From CBDFKS01 sp965248905 (GTDB taxonomy: Bacteria; Chloroflexota; Dehalococcoidia; Lucifugimonadales; JAGWBF01), in NCBI GenBank assembly GCA_965248905.1, contig CBDFKS010000006.1, forward strand, positions 186,001 through 250,000: 64,000 bases of DNA, in the 5' to 3' direction. Positions 35,953 through 44,673 of the stretch are shown piece by piece (position 1 is the first letter of the stretch; every line of letters starts with the position of its first letter). The notes beneath the pieces were generated by a model that saw only the letters and a list, made by a program, of their open reading frames with translations, did not search any database and was not told the DNA's origin. Both the position numbers and the translations under genes were made by a program.

Positions 35953-36375
35953 TTACAGGTCCAGCGCCTGAATGCCGATGCGACCGATCGCTTCGTCGGC
36001 TTCGCCGCTAGGTAGTCCACTCACTCCGATTCCGCCCAAGATGGTGCCATCGCTGGGTCGGCGAATAACGACTCCGCCGCCCACTGCGGCCAAATTAGAG
36101 TCACCGAAGTCAGAGACGGACCTGCCCTGGCTCTTGTTCTGGTCCACGAATTCCTGGGAGTCCATACCACGCATGGCCGACGTGTAAGCTTTCTTGATTG
36201 CCAGGCGCTGGGGAAATTTCCGGCAGTTGTCCATCCGGGAATAGCTGATAAGGTCTCCCCCATCGTCCACCATGGCGATAGCCACGGGCGCGTCGGGGTG
36301 CTTGGACGCCTCTTTAAGCATCGCTGCCATGGCAGCCTGAACCTGGGCAAGACTCAGGGCTGGCCTGTCGTACAT
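35953..36375 (-). CDS. GlcG/HbpS-family protein
   Basis: A 140-residue protein with the family pattern PVAIAMVDDGGDLISYSRMD, AIKKAYTSAMRG, GGGVVIRR and ILGGIGVSGLPSGEADEAIG. HbpS binds heme and GlcG is a glycolate-operon protein of unknown role; related proteins often accompany small-molecule catabolic enzymes. The ATG at 36375 has GGGAGGTGG upstream. It lies 26 bases before the ThDP paralogs, suggesting one transcript. Confidence 0.85.
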   Translation of the reverse strand: MYDRPALSLAQVQAAMAAMLKEASKHPDAPVAIAMVDDGGDLISYSRMDNCRKFPQRLAIKKAYTSAMRGMDSQEFVDQNKSQGRSVSDFGDSNLAAVGGGVVIRRPSDGTILGGIGVSGLPSGEADEAIGRIGIQALDL

Positions 36376-36460
36376 CACCACCTCCCACAAGCCGGTTTGG
36401 GCCGACTACATTGTACTGTCTCCCCAATGCATCGACAAGGGATTGTACTCGTCCAGTAGA

Positions 36461-37555
36461 TTAGTGACACTTGACCTCCTTCTGGTTGGAGTATGGTACG
36501 CTAGAGTTGCAAGGGGCAGACGGAATGTTGGGCGCTTTGTCCGGCGTTCCGTTTTCTTTGTCAGGTGGATGTTCTTCCTGCCAGCGCTTCCAGAAGGCCA
36601 GAGGAGTAAGATAGCCCAGGGCTTGGTGAGGGCGAATGGTGTTATAGATATTCTCCCAAGCCAGGAGCTCCCGGTTCAGGGAGGCCACATCTAGAGAGAA
36701 ATTAGTGACTTCATAGAATTCCTCGGTGTGGGTACGCTGTGCCCGCTCTACACAGCCGTTAAGCTTGGGGGAGCGAGGTGGAAGAACGAATAGTTTAAGT
36801 CCTCGTTGCTCACAGGACTCCTCAAAGGCTGCCTGGTACTCTGAGCCTCCGTCCACCTGTATAGCTCTCACAGGAAAGGGCATCCTCTGCAGTAAGCGCT
36901 CCAAGAAGCCTGCCGCTGTGGTGGCAGTAGCTCTGGTGTGAGCTTCTACCACGTCCCATCGAGAGACCATATCACGGGCCGTGAAGTGTTTGAGAACCAC
37001 GCCTGGTAGAGGTCTTACATCCAGAGTGTCTACCTGAACTACATCTCCCGGCCTCTTTATCTCATACCCTTTGGGCTTACGGACGGCATAGGGACGCTGC
37101 CATCGCCTCTTGCGGGTAGAGATGCCTGTCCTAGGAAGCTCCTTGAGCACCCCACGCAGCTTCAGCTGGGCCAAGATCCGTCCCACCATGGAGGTGGATA
37201 CCTGCCACCCCCTCTGCCTCAGTAGCACTACCAGCTTGTCTTTTCCCCACCTGGGATACTGCTCCCTTAGGTGCAACACCGCTAGAGCCAGTTTCCGGGA
37301 CCAGGTGGGCTGCCGTAGGCGGGCTGGCCTGTGACTCCTCTCTTCCAAGCTCCTCAGATCCCTGGGATTGTACCGTCGCTTCCATCGATAGAAGGTCTGA
37401 CGGCTGATCCCGAAGTACCGGCAAGTCAGAGAAGCGTTGTTCTCATGCGCTCGGTAGTAATCCATCCACTTCAATCTCGCCTTGGCAGACCTGCTAATCT
37501 CCTGGACCCTGCTTATGACTTTGGACCCCGATTTTCTCGCTCCTATTATCTTCAT
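36461..37555 (-). CDS. IS481-family transposase
   Basis: A 364-residue integrase-like protein. The N-terminal helix-turn-helix (ASLTCRYFGISRQTFYRWKR) precedes an rve-type DDE core: Asp in GDVVQVDTLDVRPL, Asp in VRAIQVDGGSEYQAAFEE and Glu in LNGCVERAQRTHTEEFYE. The C-terminus has NTIRPHQALGYLTP. The frame is intact, so the element may be functional. The stop codon lies in the terminal repeat. Confidence 0.9.
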   Translation of the reverse strand: MKIIGARKSGSKVISRVQEISRSAKARLKWMDYYRAHENNASLTCRYFGISRQTFYRWKRRYNPRDLRSLEERSHRPARLRQPTWSRKLALAVLHLREQYPRWGKDKLVVLLRQRGWQVSTSMVGRILAQLKLRGVLKELPRTGISTRKRRWQRPYAVRKPKGYEIKRPGDVVQVDTLDVRPLPGVVLKHFTARDMVSRWDVVEAHTRATATTAAGFLERLLQRMPFPVRAIQVDGGSEYQAAFEESCEQRGLKLFVLPPRSPKLNGCVERAQRTHTEEFYEVTNFSLDVASLNRELLAWENIYNTIRPHQALGYLTPLAFWKRWQEEHPPDKENGTPDKAPNIPSAPCNSSVPYSNQKEVKCH

Positions 37556-37566
37556 AATGACACTAT
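36461..37566 (-). mobile_element. IS481-family insertion sequence
   Basis: About 1.1 kb. Short imperfect ends, TAGTGACACTT (from 36462) and inward TAGTGTCATTA (from 37565), bracket a single transposase gene. The exact ends and a target duplication cannot be fixed from one copy. It lies in an intergenic region. Confidence 0.7.
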
Positions 37567-37867
37567 TCTAACTGTCATCCATCATTATGAACGAGTTCAG
37601 GGATGTCCGGAAAGTGAAGTGCTCTCCCCCTCACCCCCGGCCTCTCTCGTTGGGAGAGGGGTGGCCGAACGCCGGAGGTGAGGGCGTTCTTGTAGCAATT
37701 ACGATAAACAAGAATCGAAAGACCCGGTACGCCGAAGCGACTCACGTCGGCTTTGAGGAGTGATATGATAATCTCATACAGGGATTTACTCAAAGCCCAG
37801 CGTTTAGATTGATTTGGTTTAATATACAGCGCATTAGAGGAGACTTTAATCCGGCGCAGCACTAAGT
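37567..37867. repeat. Intergenic region with a cruciform repeat
   Basis: No gene is visible. From about 37628 to 37684 there is a nested palindrome: outer CCTCACCCCCGGC/GCCGGAGGTGAGG and inner CCTCTC/GAGAGG. The rest shows nothing recognisable. Confidence 0.6.
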
Positions 37868-37984
37868 AACTATCTCAAAAGGTGGTTCGACAAGCTCACC
37901 ACGAGCGGATCAGATCACCACGCCCGCTCGTCCTGAGCTTGTCGAAGGACAGGGTCTGCCAATCTCGGCCGTTTTGAGATAGTT
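37868..37984. repeat. MITE-like palindromic element, copy 1
   Basis: A 117-bp element with ends AACTATCTCAAAA and TTTTGAGATAGTT. Internally the arms GACAAGCTCACCACGAGCGG and CCGCTCGTCCTGAGCTTGTC pair imperfectly. A near-identical copy lies at 42195-42311. Both copies have CTAA a few bases outside each end. It encodes no protein and lies just before ligA. Confidence 0.88.
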
Positions 37985-38002
37985 TCTAAAAGAGGCTAGT
38001 TC

Positions 38003-40045
38003 ATGGAGAACAACGAAACCATAGAAACTATCGAGAGGCTCCGAAAGGAAATTAACTACCACAGCCATCGCTACTATGCGCTGGACGATTCGGTCATCAG
38101 CGATTCCGAGTACGACCATCTGATGCGAGCGCTCATGGACTTAGAGGAGAAGCACCCAGAGCTGGTAACCCCTGACTCTCCTACCCAGAGGGTGGGCGCG
38201 GCGCCGGCGGAGGGTTTCGCCGAGGTACAGCATGTGTTGCCAATGCTCAGCCTGGCCAACGCCTTTAGCCTTGATGAACTCAAGGCGTGGCATCGTCGTG
38301 TGACCAACCTCCTGGAAGGCGCCGAGTTCGACATGATCTGTGAGCTCAAGATAGATGGCCTGGCGGTATCTCTTACTTATGAGAATGGCCGCCTGGTCCA
38401 GGGGGCCACTCGAGGTGACGGATATCGAGGTGAGGATGTAACTCAGAACTTGCGAACGATTAAGAGTATTCCCCTTACGACGTTGGGAGACACCCCTACG
38501 GTCCTCGAGGTCCGTGGCGAGGTATTTATGCCCAAGGAGAGCTTCCGCAAGCTTAACGAGGAGCAAGAGGCCAAGGGTGAGCCCCTTTATGCCAACCCTC
38601 GCAATACGGGTGCAGGTACCGTCCGACAACTCGACTCTCGAATTACGGCCTCCCGCAATATGGATATATACGTTTACTCGCTGGGGCACTCGGATAATGG
38701 ATTCATGGCGGACAACCACTGGGATGTGCTTCAGCAGCTTAAAGAGATGGGGTTCAAGATCAACCCTCACAACACCCGCTGCAATAGCGTGGATGAGGTA
38801 GAGGATATGTACCGCGTCTGGCTGGAGGAGCGGCACCAGCTACCCTACGGGGCTGATGGGCTCGTTGTGAAAGTCAACTCGTTCCAATTTCAGGATATTC
38901 TGGGTTTCGTTGGCCGGGAGCCTCGCTGGGCTATCGCATATAAATTCCCCGCGGAGCAGGCGATCACCAGGCTTCTGGACATCGGCATCAACGTGGGACG
39001 CACGGGAAGCCTGAACCCATTCGCCATCCTTGAACCGGTGAACGTCAGTGGCGCTACGGTCAAGATGGCGACCCTGCACAACGAGGAGGATATTCATCGC
39101 AAGGATGTGCGTATTGGCGATTGGGTGGTAGTGGAGCGCGCTGGAGAGGTAATACCCCAGGTAGTGGGACCCGTTGAAGGTCGCCGTACCGGGGAAGAGA
39201 AAATCTTCCAGATGCCTGAGAGTTGTCCGGTCTGCGGTACCCAGGTGATAAAGACCGAATCGGAAGCTATGCACCGCTGCCCCAATACAGCGTGCCCAGC
39301 CCAATTCTTCGAGCTACTGAAGCATTTCGTGAGCAAAGGGGCAATGGACCTCGACGGATTGGGCGAGCAGTGGTGCCGAATACTTATCGATAAGGGATTG
39401 GTCAAAGACGTTGCCGATCTGTTTTATCTGAAGAAGGAGCAACTTCTGGAGTTGGAACGGATGGGGGACAAACTGGCAACCAGGATTTTAGAGAATCTTG
39501 AACGAAGCAAGAAGAGGCCCCTGTCCAGGATCATCTTCGCCCTGGGAATATTACACGTTGGTTCTGAGATGGCGGATCTCCTGGCCCAACGGTACAACAG
39601 CATAGACCAGATCGCCAAAGCGGACCTGGAACAGCTTACCTCTGTCCCTGGGATAGGCCCCAAGATCGCGGCCAGCATCGTATCCTACTTCGGAGTGGGG
39701 CAGAATGGGGAGGTCATTCAGAAGATGGGCCGGGCCGGCGTCAAGCTGTACCAAGAGTTGCCCAGTGCCGACGAGTCAGGAGAAGCAAGGGAGTTGCCCC
39801 TCTCGGGGCAATCCTTCGTCATCACGGGAACGCTGAGCTCCATGAGCCGATCTCGTGCTGAGGCGATGATCAAACAGCTGGGGGGTTCGACTTCTTCCAA
39901 CGTAACGAAAAAGACCGCTTATCTGGTAGCTGGTGCGGAGCCGGGTTCGAAGCTTGAGAATGCGAAACGCCTGAGTACTCCAGTGCTGGACGAGGAACAG
40001 TTCTTGGCGTTGCTGGGGTCCGATAGCCAAGAGGTGGCTCAGTGA
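38003..40045 (+). CDS. ligA: NAD-dependent DNA ligase
   Basis: Seals nicks in DNA replication and repair. Domain order is complete: Ia domain (RLRKEINYHSHRYYALDD), adenylation domain with the AMP lysine in CELKIDGLAVSLTYENG, OB fold, four-Cys zinc finger (CPVCGTQVI ... HRCPNTACPAQ), helix-hairpin-helix repeats (LTSVPGIGPKIAASI) and a C-terminal BRCT domain (LSGQSFVITGTLSSMSRS). Length 680 residues. Confidence 0.97.
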   Translation: MENNETIETIERLRKEINYHSHRYYALDDSVISDSEYDHLMRALMDLEEKHPELVTPDSPTQRVGAAPAEGFAEVQHVLPMLSLANAFSLDELKAWHRRVTNLLEGAEFDMICELKIDGLAVSLTYENGRLVQGATRGDGYRGEDVTQNLRTIKSIPLTTLGDTPTVLEVRGEVFMPKESFRKLNEEQEAKGEPLYANPRNTGAGTVRQLDSRITASRNMDIYVYSLGHSDNGFMADNHWDVLQQLKEMGFKINPHNTRCNSVDEVEDMYRVWLEERHQLPYGADGLVVKVNSFQFQDILGFVGREPRWAIAYKFPAEQAITRLLDIGINVGRTGSLNPFAILEPVNVSGATVKMATLHNEEDIHRKDVRIGDWVVVERAGEVIPQVVGPVEGRRTGEEKIFQMPESCPVCGTQVIKTESEAMHRCPNTACPAQFFELLKHFVSKGAMDLDGLGEQWCRILIDKGLVKDVADLFYLKKEQLLELERMGDKLATRILENLERSKKRPLSRIIFALGILHVGSEMADLLAQRYNSIDQIAKADLEQLTSVPGIGPKIAASIVSYFGVGQNGEVIQKMGRAGVKLYQELPSADESGEARELPLSGQSFVITGTLSSMSRSRAEAMIKQLGGSTSSNVTKKTAYLVAGAEPGSKLENAKRLSTPVLDEEQFLALLGSDSQEVAQ

Positions 40046-40204
40046 GCAGCTCCGTCAGCGTCCACAAGCTCTCCGCCATGTCCAACACCTTGAATCGGAT
40101 TTGTACGCTGTTCATTCGAGGCATTGCTATGAAAATAGGCCGGACCAGCCTCCTCCCCCCTGTGTGGGGGAGGACTGAGGTGGGGGGCATCACCCCCATC
40201 CTAG
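40046..40204. other. Intergenic region with G/C-run palindromes
   Basis: No gene supported. At 40149-40205 there are palindromic C-run/G-run arms (CCTCCTCCCCCC ... GGGGGAGGAC and GGGGGGCATCACCCCC) of the same kind as the element at 7293-7346. Confidence 0.5.
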
Positions 40205-41563
40205 CCTTCCCCCTCGATGGGCTCACTGGGGTAGGCATTTGAAATTATGAGCTTTGGGAACCGGTTTATGGTAGGTAATTTGCAAACCAGGGAGTGGGTT
40301 TGGCCAAGGTTCAGGTATGAGCCACAGGCGAAGCCAAGGCCTACCCTGGAGCAGTTGCCGAGTCATACAGCATATGCCCTTCTTTATCACGCTATCCTTT
40401 CGGGGTCCAGAACAGCTAGGAAGTGGATGAGGGCTTCTGACTCTCTGGGGAGGTACTCCAAGAGAAATAGCGTCTTCTGCTCTGGTCCCATAGGCCGTGG
40501 CCCACAGGGTAGCCACCGCCAGAACGAGCCAGTACCGGGCCACTCGGTCCGGGTCAGTCCGTCGAGTGCGTTGCCATTGCCAACCCACACTCTTGAGAGC
40601 GCGAAAACCCAACTCGATCCAGAAGCGCAACCCATACCAGCATACCCCCACATCCTCGGGAGGCAAGTCGGTAATCACTATCCAGGGTTCCTTCTGGCCT
40701 TTATCCCAAACCACCACCAAAGTACCGAAGCGGTGGCGCTTGGGATTATAAAAGGCACTGCCCCTTCCTACCCAGGCGTGGCCTGGTCCGGGAATCAGCG
40801 TCCTGGCTTGCCGGCGTTGCCCCTGCAACGGTTGAAAGCTGGTGTTGTTTTTTACCCGCATCAGTGGATGCCATCCCAAGGCCCGTATTTGCTTCCAAAG
40901 GCGGGGGCTCCACAAGCCCCGGTCAGTCATCACCAGCACCTCCATGCTTTTGGACACTTCGGGAGCAAGCAGTTGCAAAAGCCGGAGGATTTCGGGAATC
41001 CAAGCCCCCGACCTGTTAGCAGGGAGTATGGTCCAGGCAATGGGAATGGCGCTACCCCGGTACAGCACGCTTACTACCAGGGCGACCACGCGGTCTTGGT
41101 GGGCTGTTGCGTCGACGGCCAAGGCCAGTTGTTGACCTTTCCACAAAGACAGCAGCCAGCGGAGCAAAGGCGCAAAACAGAGGGTTACATCCAACTGGAT
41201 GTTGCAGGGAGTGGCCTTCTCCGAACCATCCCGAAGGAACTCTCTAAGGTATTGTCGCAGAGCATGGAAGGTGGCGATGGAGGATAGAGCATCAATCACC
41301 GCGCTTTGGCAAGCACTCTTAGCCATGATTGCCCCATACACCCATAGCGCCAATCCACGTATTTGGCTGGATCTTAGGTCAGGAAAATACTGTTCAGTTG
41401 AACGTAGCAAGTGGTACCATTCTCTCGGAAAGCGCATGAGTCACCTCCCCACATCCCAGTTGAGTGATACTTCTAGGATGACGGGAAAGCTCGGCGCTTT
41501 CCTAGCTGTTTTTAAACAAGTTTTAGGATATGCCTACCCCAGTGAGCCCATCGAGGGGGAAGG
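40205..41563 (-). mobile_element. IS4-family insertion sequence with 34-bp perfect inverted repeats
   Basis: A 34-base sequence at 40205-40238 is repeated exactly in inverted orientation at 41530-41563. Its inner half is CTCACTGGGGTAGGCAT. Its outer half, CCTTCCCCCTCGATGGG, is also part of the extragenic palindrome at 7324. So the element either carries this repeat as its terminus or has inserted in the centre of such a palindrome. Length about 1.36 kb. Confidence 0.8.
40223..41437 (-). CDS. IS4-family transposase
   Basis: A 404-residue DDE transposase. Asp in LALAVDATAHQDRV, Asp in EVLVMTDRGLWSPRLW and the IS4 signature Y-(2)-R-(3)-E-(6)-K, exactly as YGLRFWIELGFRALK. The frame is uninterrupted. 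The stop codon lies within the left inverted repeat. Confidence 0.88.
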   Translation of the reverse strand: MRFPREWYHLLRSTEQYFPDLRSSQIRGLALWVYGAIMAKSACQSAVIDALSSIATFHALRQYLREFLRDGSEKATPCNIQLDVTLCFAPLLRWLLSLWKGQQLALAVDATAHQDRVVALVVSVLYRGSAIPIAWTILPANRSGAWIPEILRLLQLLAPEVSKSMEVLVMTDRGLWSPRLWKQIRALGWHPLMRVKNNTSFQPLQGQRRQARTLIPGPGHAWVGRGSAFYNPKRHRFGTLVVVWDKGQKEPWIVITDLPPEDVGVCWYGLRFWIELGFRALKSVGWQWQRTRRTDPDRVARYWLVLAVATLWATAYGTRAEDAISLGVPPQRVRSPHPLPSCSGPRKDSVIKKGICCMTRQLLQGRPWLRLWLIPEPWPNPLPGLQITYHKPVPKAHNFKCLPQ

Positions 41564-41634
41564 GATTGTGCTCCGGCTCATTTTCAGCTTTAGTGGTGCT
41601 GGTGGCCACCAGCATGATAGATTCTAAACAGTCG

Positions 41635-42192
41635 ATGAAGCTGATTGTCGGACTGGGGAATCCTAGAACGAAGTTTAGCCAAACACGACACAACATAGGC
41701 TTCGAATGCGTTGACCACATGGCCCGCAAGTGGAATATCGTACTGTCTGACCGGCGTGCAAAGGCTGTACTCGGTCAGGGTCATGTGAGAGAGACACCCG
41801 TGGTGTTGGCCAAGCCTCGAACATTCATGAATCGTAGTGGAGAAGGGATTGTCTATTTGCAGGACCGTTTTGCTGCCGGGCCTGAGAGTCTGGTGGTGGT
41901 CTACGACGAGATGGACCTTCCCATCGGGAAAATTCGCATCCGACCTGGCGGGAGCTCCGCAGGGCACAATGGGATGAAATCGATCATTTCGGCCTTGGGC
42001 ACTCAAGAGTTTACCAGGATACGCGTGGGCATCGGAAAACCTTTAGATGATGTGGATACCATTGACTATGTGCTAGGGGGCTTTTCGCCACAAGCGAAGT
42101 CCATCATGACTGCAGCGGTTGAGACTGTGGCCGAGGCAGTGGAATGTATTATTCATGAGGGTGTGGACGCAGCCATGAATAGGTATAACTAA
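41635..42192 (+). CDS. pth: Peptidyl-tRNA hydrolase
   Basis: Recycles peptidyl-tRNA released from ribosomes. 185 residues: MKLIVGLGNPRTKFSQTRHN with the catalytic His, VVVYDEMDLPIGKIRIR with the catalytic Asp and GGSSAGHNGMKSII. I take the ATG at 41635, where the family begins. The frame is open to 41530, but that part comes from the IS4 terminal repeat. No strong ribosome-binding site is visible. The IS lies immediately upstream, so the native promoter may have been displaced. Confidence 0.95.
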   Translation: MKLIVGLGNPRTKFSQTRHNIGFECVDHMARKWNIVLSDRRAKAVLGQGHVRETPVVLAKPRTFMNRSGEGIVYLQDRFAAGPESLVVVYDEMDLPIGKIRIRPGGSSAGHNGMKSIISALGTQEFTRIRVGIGKPLDDVDTIDYVLGGFSPQAKSIMTAAVETVAEAVECIIHEGVDAAMNRYN

Positions 42193-42194
42193 GT

Positions 42195-42311
42195 AACTAT
42201 CTCAGAAGGTGGTTCGACAAGCTCACCACGAGCGGATCAGATCATCGTACCCGCTCGTCCTGAGCTTGTCGAAGGACAGGTTCTGCCAATCTCGGCCGTT
42301 TTGAGATAGTT
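42195..42311. repeat. MITE-like palindromic element, copy 2
   Basis: The same 117-bp element as at 37868-37984, in the same orientation, with only a few substitutions (for example CTCAGAAGG for CTCAAAAGG). It begins right after the pth stop codon and may act as its terminator. Confidence 0.88.
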
Positions 42312-42467
42312 TCTAAATGTCTAATGGGTCGGTAGATGTACCTTAGGTTCGGCTAGCATTTTTCAAGCCCATCCAGTAACCTGTACTGGTCGCGCTACAG
42401 AGGTTTATATGTTGAGTGGACAAATTAAAGTGGATCTAGGTCAACAAGGGTGGTGGAGTAGCTGATA

Positions 42468-44534
42468 TTGTCATTGAGTAAGCTGATTTGCATCCCGAGG
42501 AAGGCGTTCGGTACCAGTTTCCTCGTGGTAGCTTTGTTTGTCCTTGTAGCAGGTTGCTCTACAGACTCAACCTCCACCCCAGAGCCGACACTGGAAACCA
42601 CAAGTGAGCCCACGTCGACAGCTACCTCCACTCCAACGTCTCCGCCCACACCGACCTCGATGATCGTCACGAAAAGTCCTGACACGCCCACCTCAGTTCC
42701 AATCTCGACTGATATACCGACGCCTGAATTGTCGCCTACCGTTGAGCCAACACCTGCTCCCACCCAGGTTGATCCCACAGCCACCCTACCTCAGCATGCG
42801 CCGTTTAGTGCGGCACCCGACCGGGATCTGTACCAACTGGCCCAAACACTGGTGCTGAAGAGTCCGGAGCCCATTCCAAGGATTGTAAACCCCGAGCCCG
42901 TTAGCTATCAGATAGGGCACAAAGAGACCTTCTCAGTTACGGACATCGAGGCTGTCAGGTCCTACACAACCCAGGCCACTTTGCGCCTGGTGAGCCCCCA
43001 TGCTTATTGGTATGTGGAGGATGGAGTTGACATAACTCAGCGGAATTTAGAGGAGTCTGCTGACGTATTTGAGCAGGAAATATATCCAAGAGTTACTGCT
43101 GCTTTTGGTACCGAGTGGACCCCAGGTGTAGACAATGACCCTCATCTCACTATACTTCACGCTCGCCTGAGGGGAGTGGCCGGCTACTTCAGCTCGGTTG
43201 ATGAGTATCCGACCCAAGTCCACCAGTTCAGCAACCAGCGAGAGATGATCTATATGGCCAGCTCCCTTAGAGTAGGCACTCCGTCGTATCTGTCTGTCCT
43301 GGCCCACGAGCTGCAGCATGCGGTTCACTGGAACGGCGACTCATCTGAGGAGACCTGGGTTAACGAAGGGCTGTCTGAGCTGGCCTCCCGCGCGGCGGGA
43401 TACCGACCGAGAAGCCAGGATGTCTTCCTTAACTCACCCACTATATCCCTGATTAATTGGCCGGTGGATGCCCCGACCTCAATCTACTATGGCGGCTCCT
43501 TTCTATTCTTCGACTATCTGGCTTCCCACTACGGTAACCTTCAAGATATCCAGATGCTGGTAAAGGAACCTTTGGACGATATTGCAGGAATAAATGCGTA
43601 CCTGTCCCGCTTGGGCTTCGATGTGACTTTCAGGGACGTGTTCAGAGACTGGACTGTTGCTAACCTTTTGGACGAGCCGGAAGACGGGCGTTACAGCTAC
43701 CCGGATAATCAAGTGCGAGTGCGGATAGGTTCTAGGGTTCGGGACGGTGATGAGCGGAAGAAATCCGTAGCTCAGTTCTCAGCAGAATATGTCAGGCTCG
43801 ACTTGATTAAAGGGAATGTAAGGCTTGGCTTTCAGGGGCAAATTGACAACTCCGTGCTGCCGATCGCTCTCGAAGAGGGACGCTGTTGGTGGAGCAATCG
43901 AGGCGACTCCATCAGCTCCACTCTGACACGGCCTCTGGATTTGACCGGAGTGGATAGGGCTACTCTCAGGTACCGAACCTGGTTCGACGTCGAGGAGAGC
44001 TGGGACTACGCCTACGTGCAGATATCAACGGATGGAGGGTTAAGTTGGGATATAATCCAGGCACCGGGGACGTCTCCTAGAAATCCGGTGGGTAATAGTT
44101 ACGGGCCAGGATATACCGGCACGAGCGATGGCTGGATGGAGGAGGAGGTGGACCTGACCCCCTACGCAGGGAGTCGTGTGCACCTTCGGTTTCACTACAT
44201 CACCGACGATGCGATCAATGGCACTGGACTCTGTTTCGATGATATCTCCGTACCAGAGATAGGTTTTTCAGATGGCGATTCAGATGATGGTGGCTGGGAG
44301 GCACAGGGGTTTCTGAGTATCGATAACGTGGTACCTCAGGAGTACATTGTTCAGGTGGTCGAGATAGGCGACGCGAACACTGTAAGAGAGATGGTCATAG
44401 ACCAGGACAATTCTGGTGTGATTGAGGTACTGGGGTTGGAAGACCTGAATGACGTTATAGTTATAGTCGCGCCTACGAGCAGCGATACACTCCTGGATGC
44501 TAGCTACACCCTCACTGTTGAGTCGATCTCTTAA
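42468..44534 (+). CDS. Secreted zinc metalloprotease-like lipoprotein
   Basis: A 688-residue exported protein. The signal peptide (SFLVVALFVLVAGCS) ends in a lipobox, followed by a Thr/Pro/Ser-rich linker of about 90 residues. The catalytic motif is LSVLAHELQHAVHWNGD (HExxH) with a downstream NEGLSELASRAAGY (third ligand Glu). The C-terminal part (WWSNRGDSISSTLTRPLDL, SWDYAYVQISTDGGLSW, CFDDISV) resembles the jelly-roll module of immune-inhibitor-A-type M6 peptidases. The start is TTG. A bidirectional terminator follows. Confidence 0.82.
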   Translation: MSLSKLICIPRKAFGTSFLVVALFVLVAGCSTDSTSTPEPTLETTSEPTSTATSTPTSPPTPTSMIVTKSPDTPTSVPISTDIPTPELSPTVEPTPAPTQVDPTATLPQHAPFSAAPDRDLYQLAQTLVLKSPEPIPRIVNPEPVSYQIGHKETFSVTDIEAVRSYTTQATLRLVSPHAYWYVEDGVDITQRNLEESADVFEQEIYPRVTAAFGTEWTPGVDNDPHLTILHARLRGVAGYFSSVDEYPTQVHQFSNQREMIYMASSLRVGTPSYLSVLAHELQHAVHWNGDSSEETWVNEGLSELASRAAGYRPRSQDVFLNSPTISLINWPVDAPTSIYYGGSFLFFDYLASHYGNLQDIQMLVKEPLDDIAGINAYLSRLGFDVTFRDVFRDWTVANLLDEPEDGRYSYPDNQVRVRIGSRVRDGDERKKSVAQFSAEYVRLDLIKGNVRLGFQGQIDNSVLPIALEEGRCWWSNRGDSISSTLTRPLDLTGVDRATLRYRTWFDVEESWDYAYVQISTDGGLSWDIIQAPGTSPRNPVGNSYGPGYTGTSDGWMEEEVDLTPYAGSRVHLRFHYITDDAINGTGLCFDDISVPEIGFSDGDSDDGGWEAQGFLSIDNVVPQEYIVQVVEIGDANTVREMVIDQDNSGVIEVLGLEDLNDVIVIVAPTSSDTLLDASYTLTVESIS

Positions 44535-44606
44535 AGAGATTTCATTGGATGTCCCTTCCCCATTGATGGCGCATGGCTAGCGGTGGGCTCAGTCTTTTCC
44601 TTGGCA

Positions 44607-44657
44607 AAACAGAAGGGGAATGTCTGCGTCTCGATCCGCAGACATTCCCCTTCTGTT
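44607..44657. terminator. Bidirectional intrinsic terminator
   Basis: A near-perfect 20-bp stem, AACAGAAGGGGAATGTCTGC paired with GCAGACATTCCCCTTCTGTT around a 10-base loop. A-run on the left and T-run on the right serve the convergent metalloprotease and amidohydrolase genes. Confidence 0.9.
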
Positions 44658-44673
44658 TAGTTACTTCGGTGTT

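Noticed and set aside
40247..41287. 346-residue plus-strand frame
   Set aside because: Antisense of the IS4 transposase, which carries the Y-R-E-K signature.
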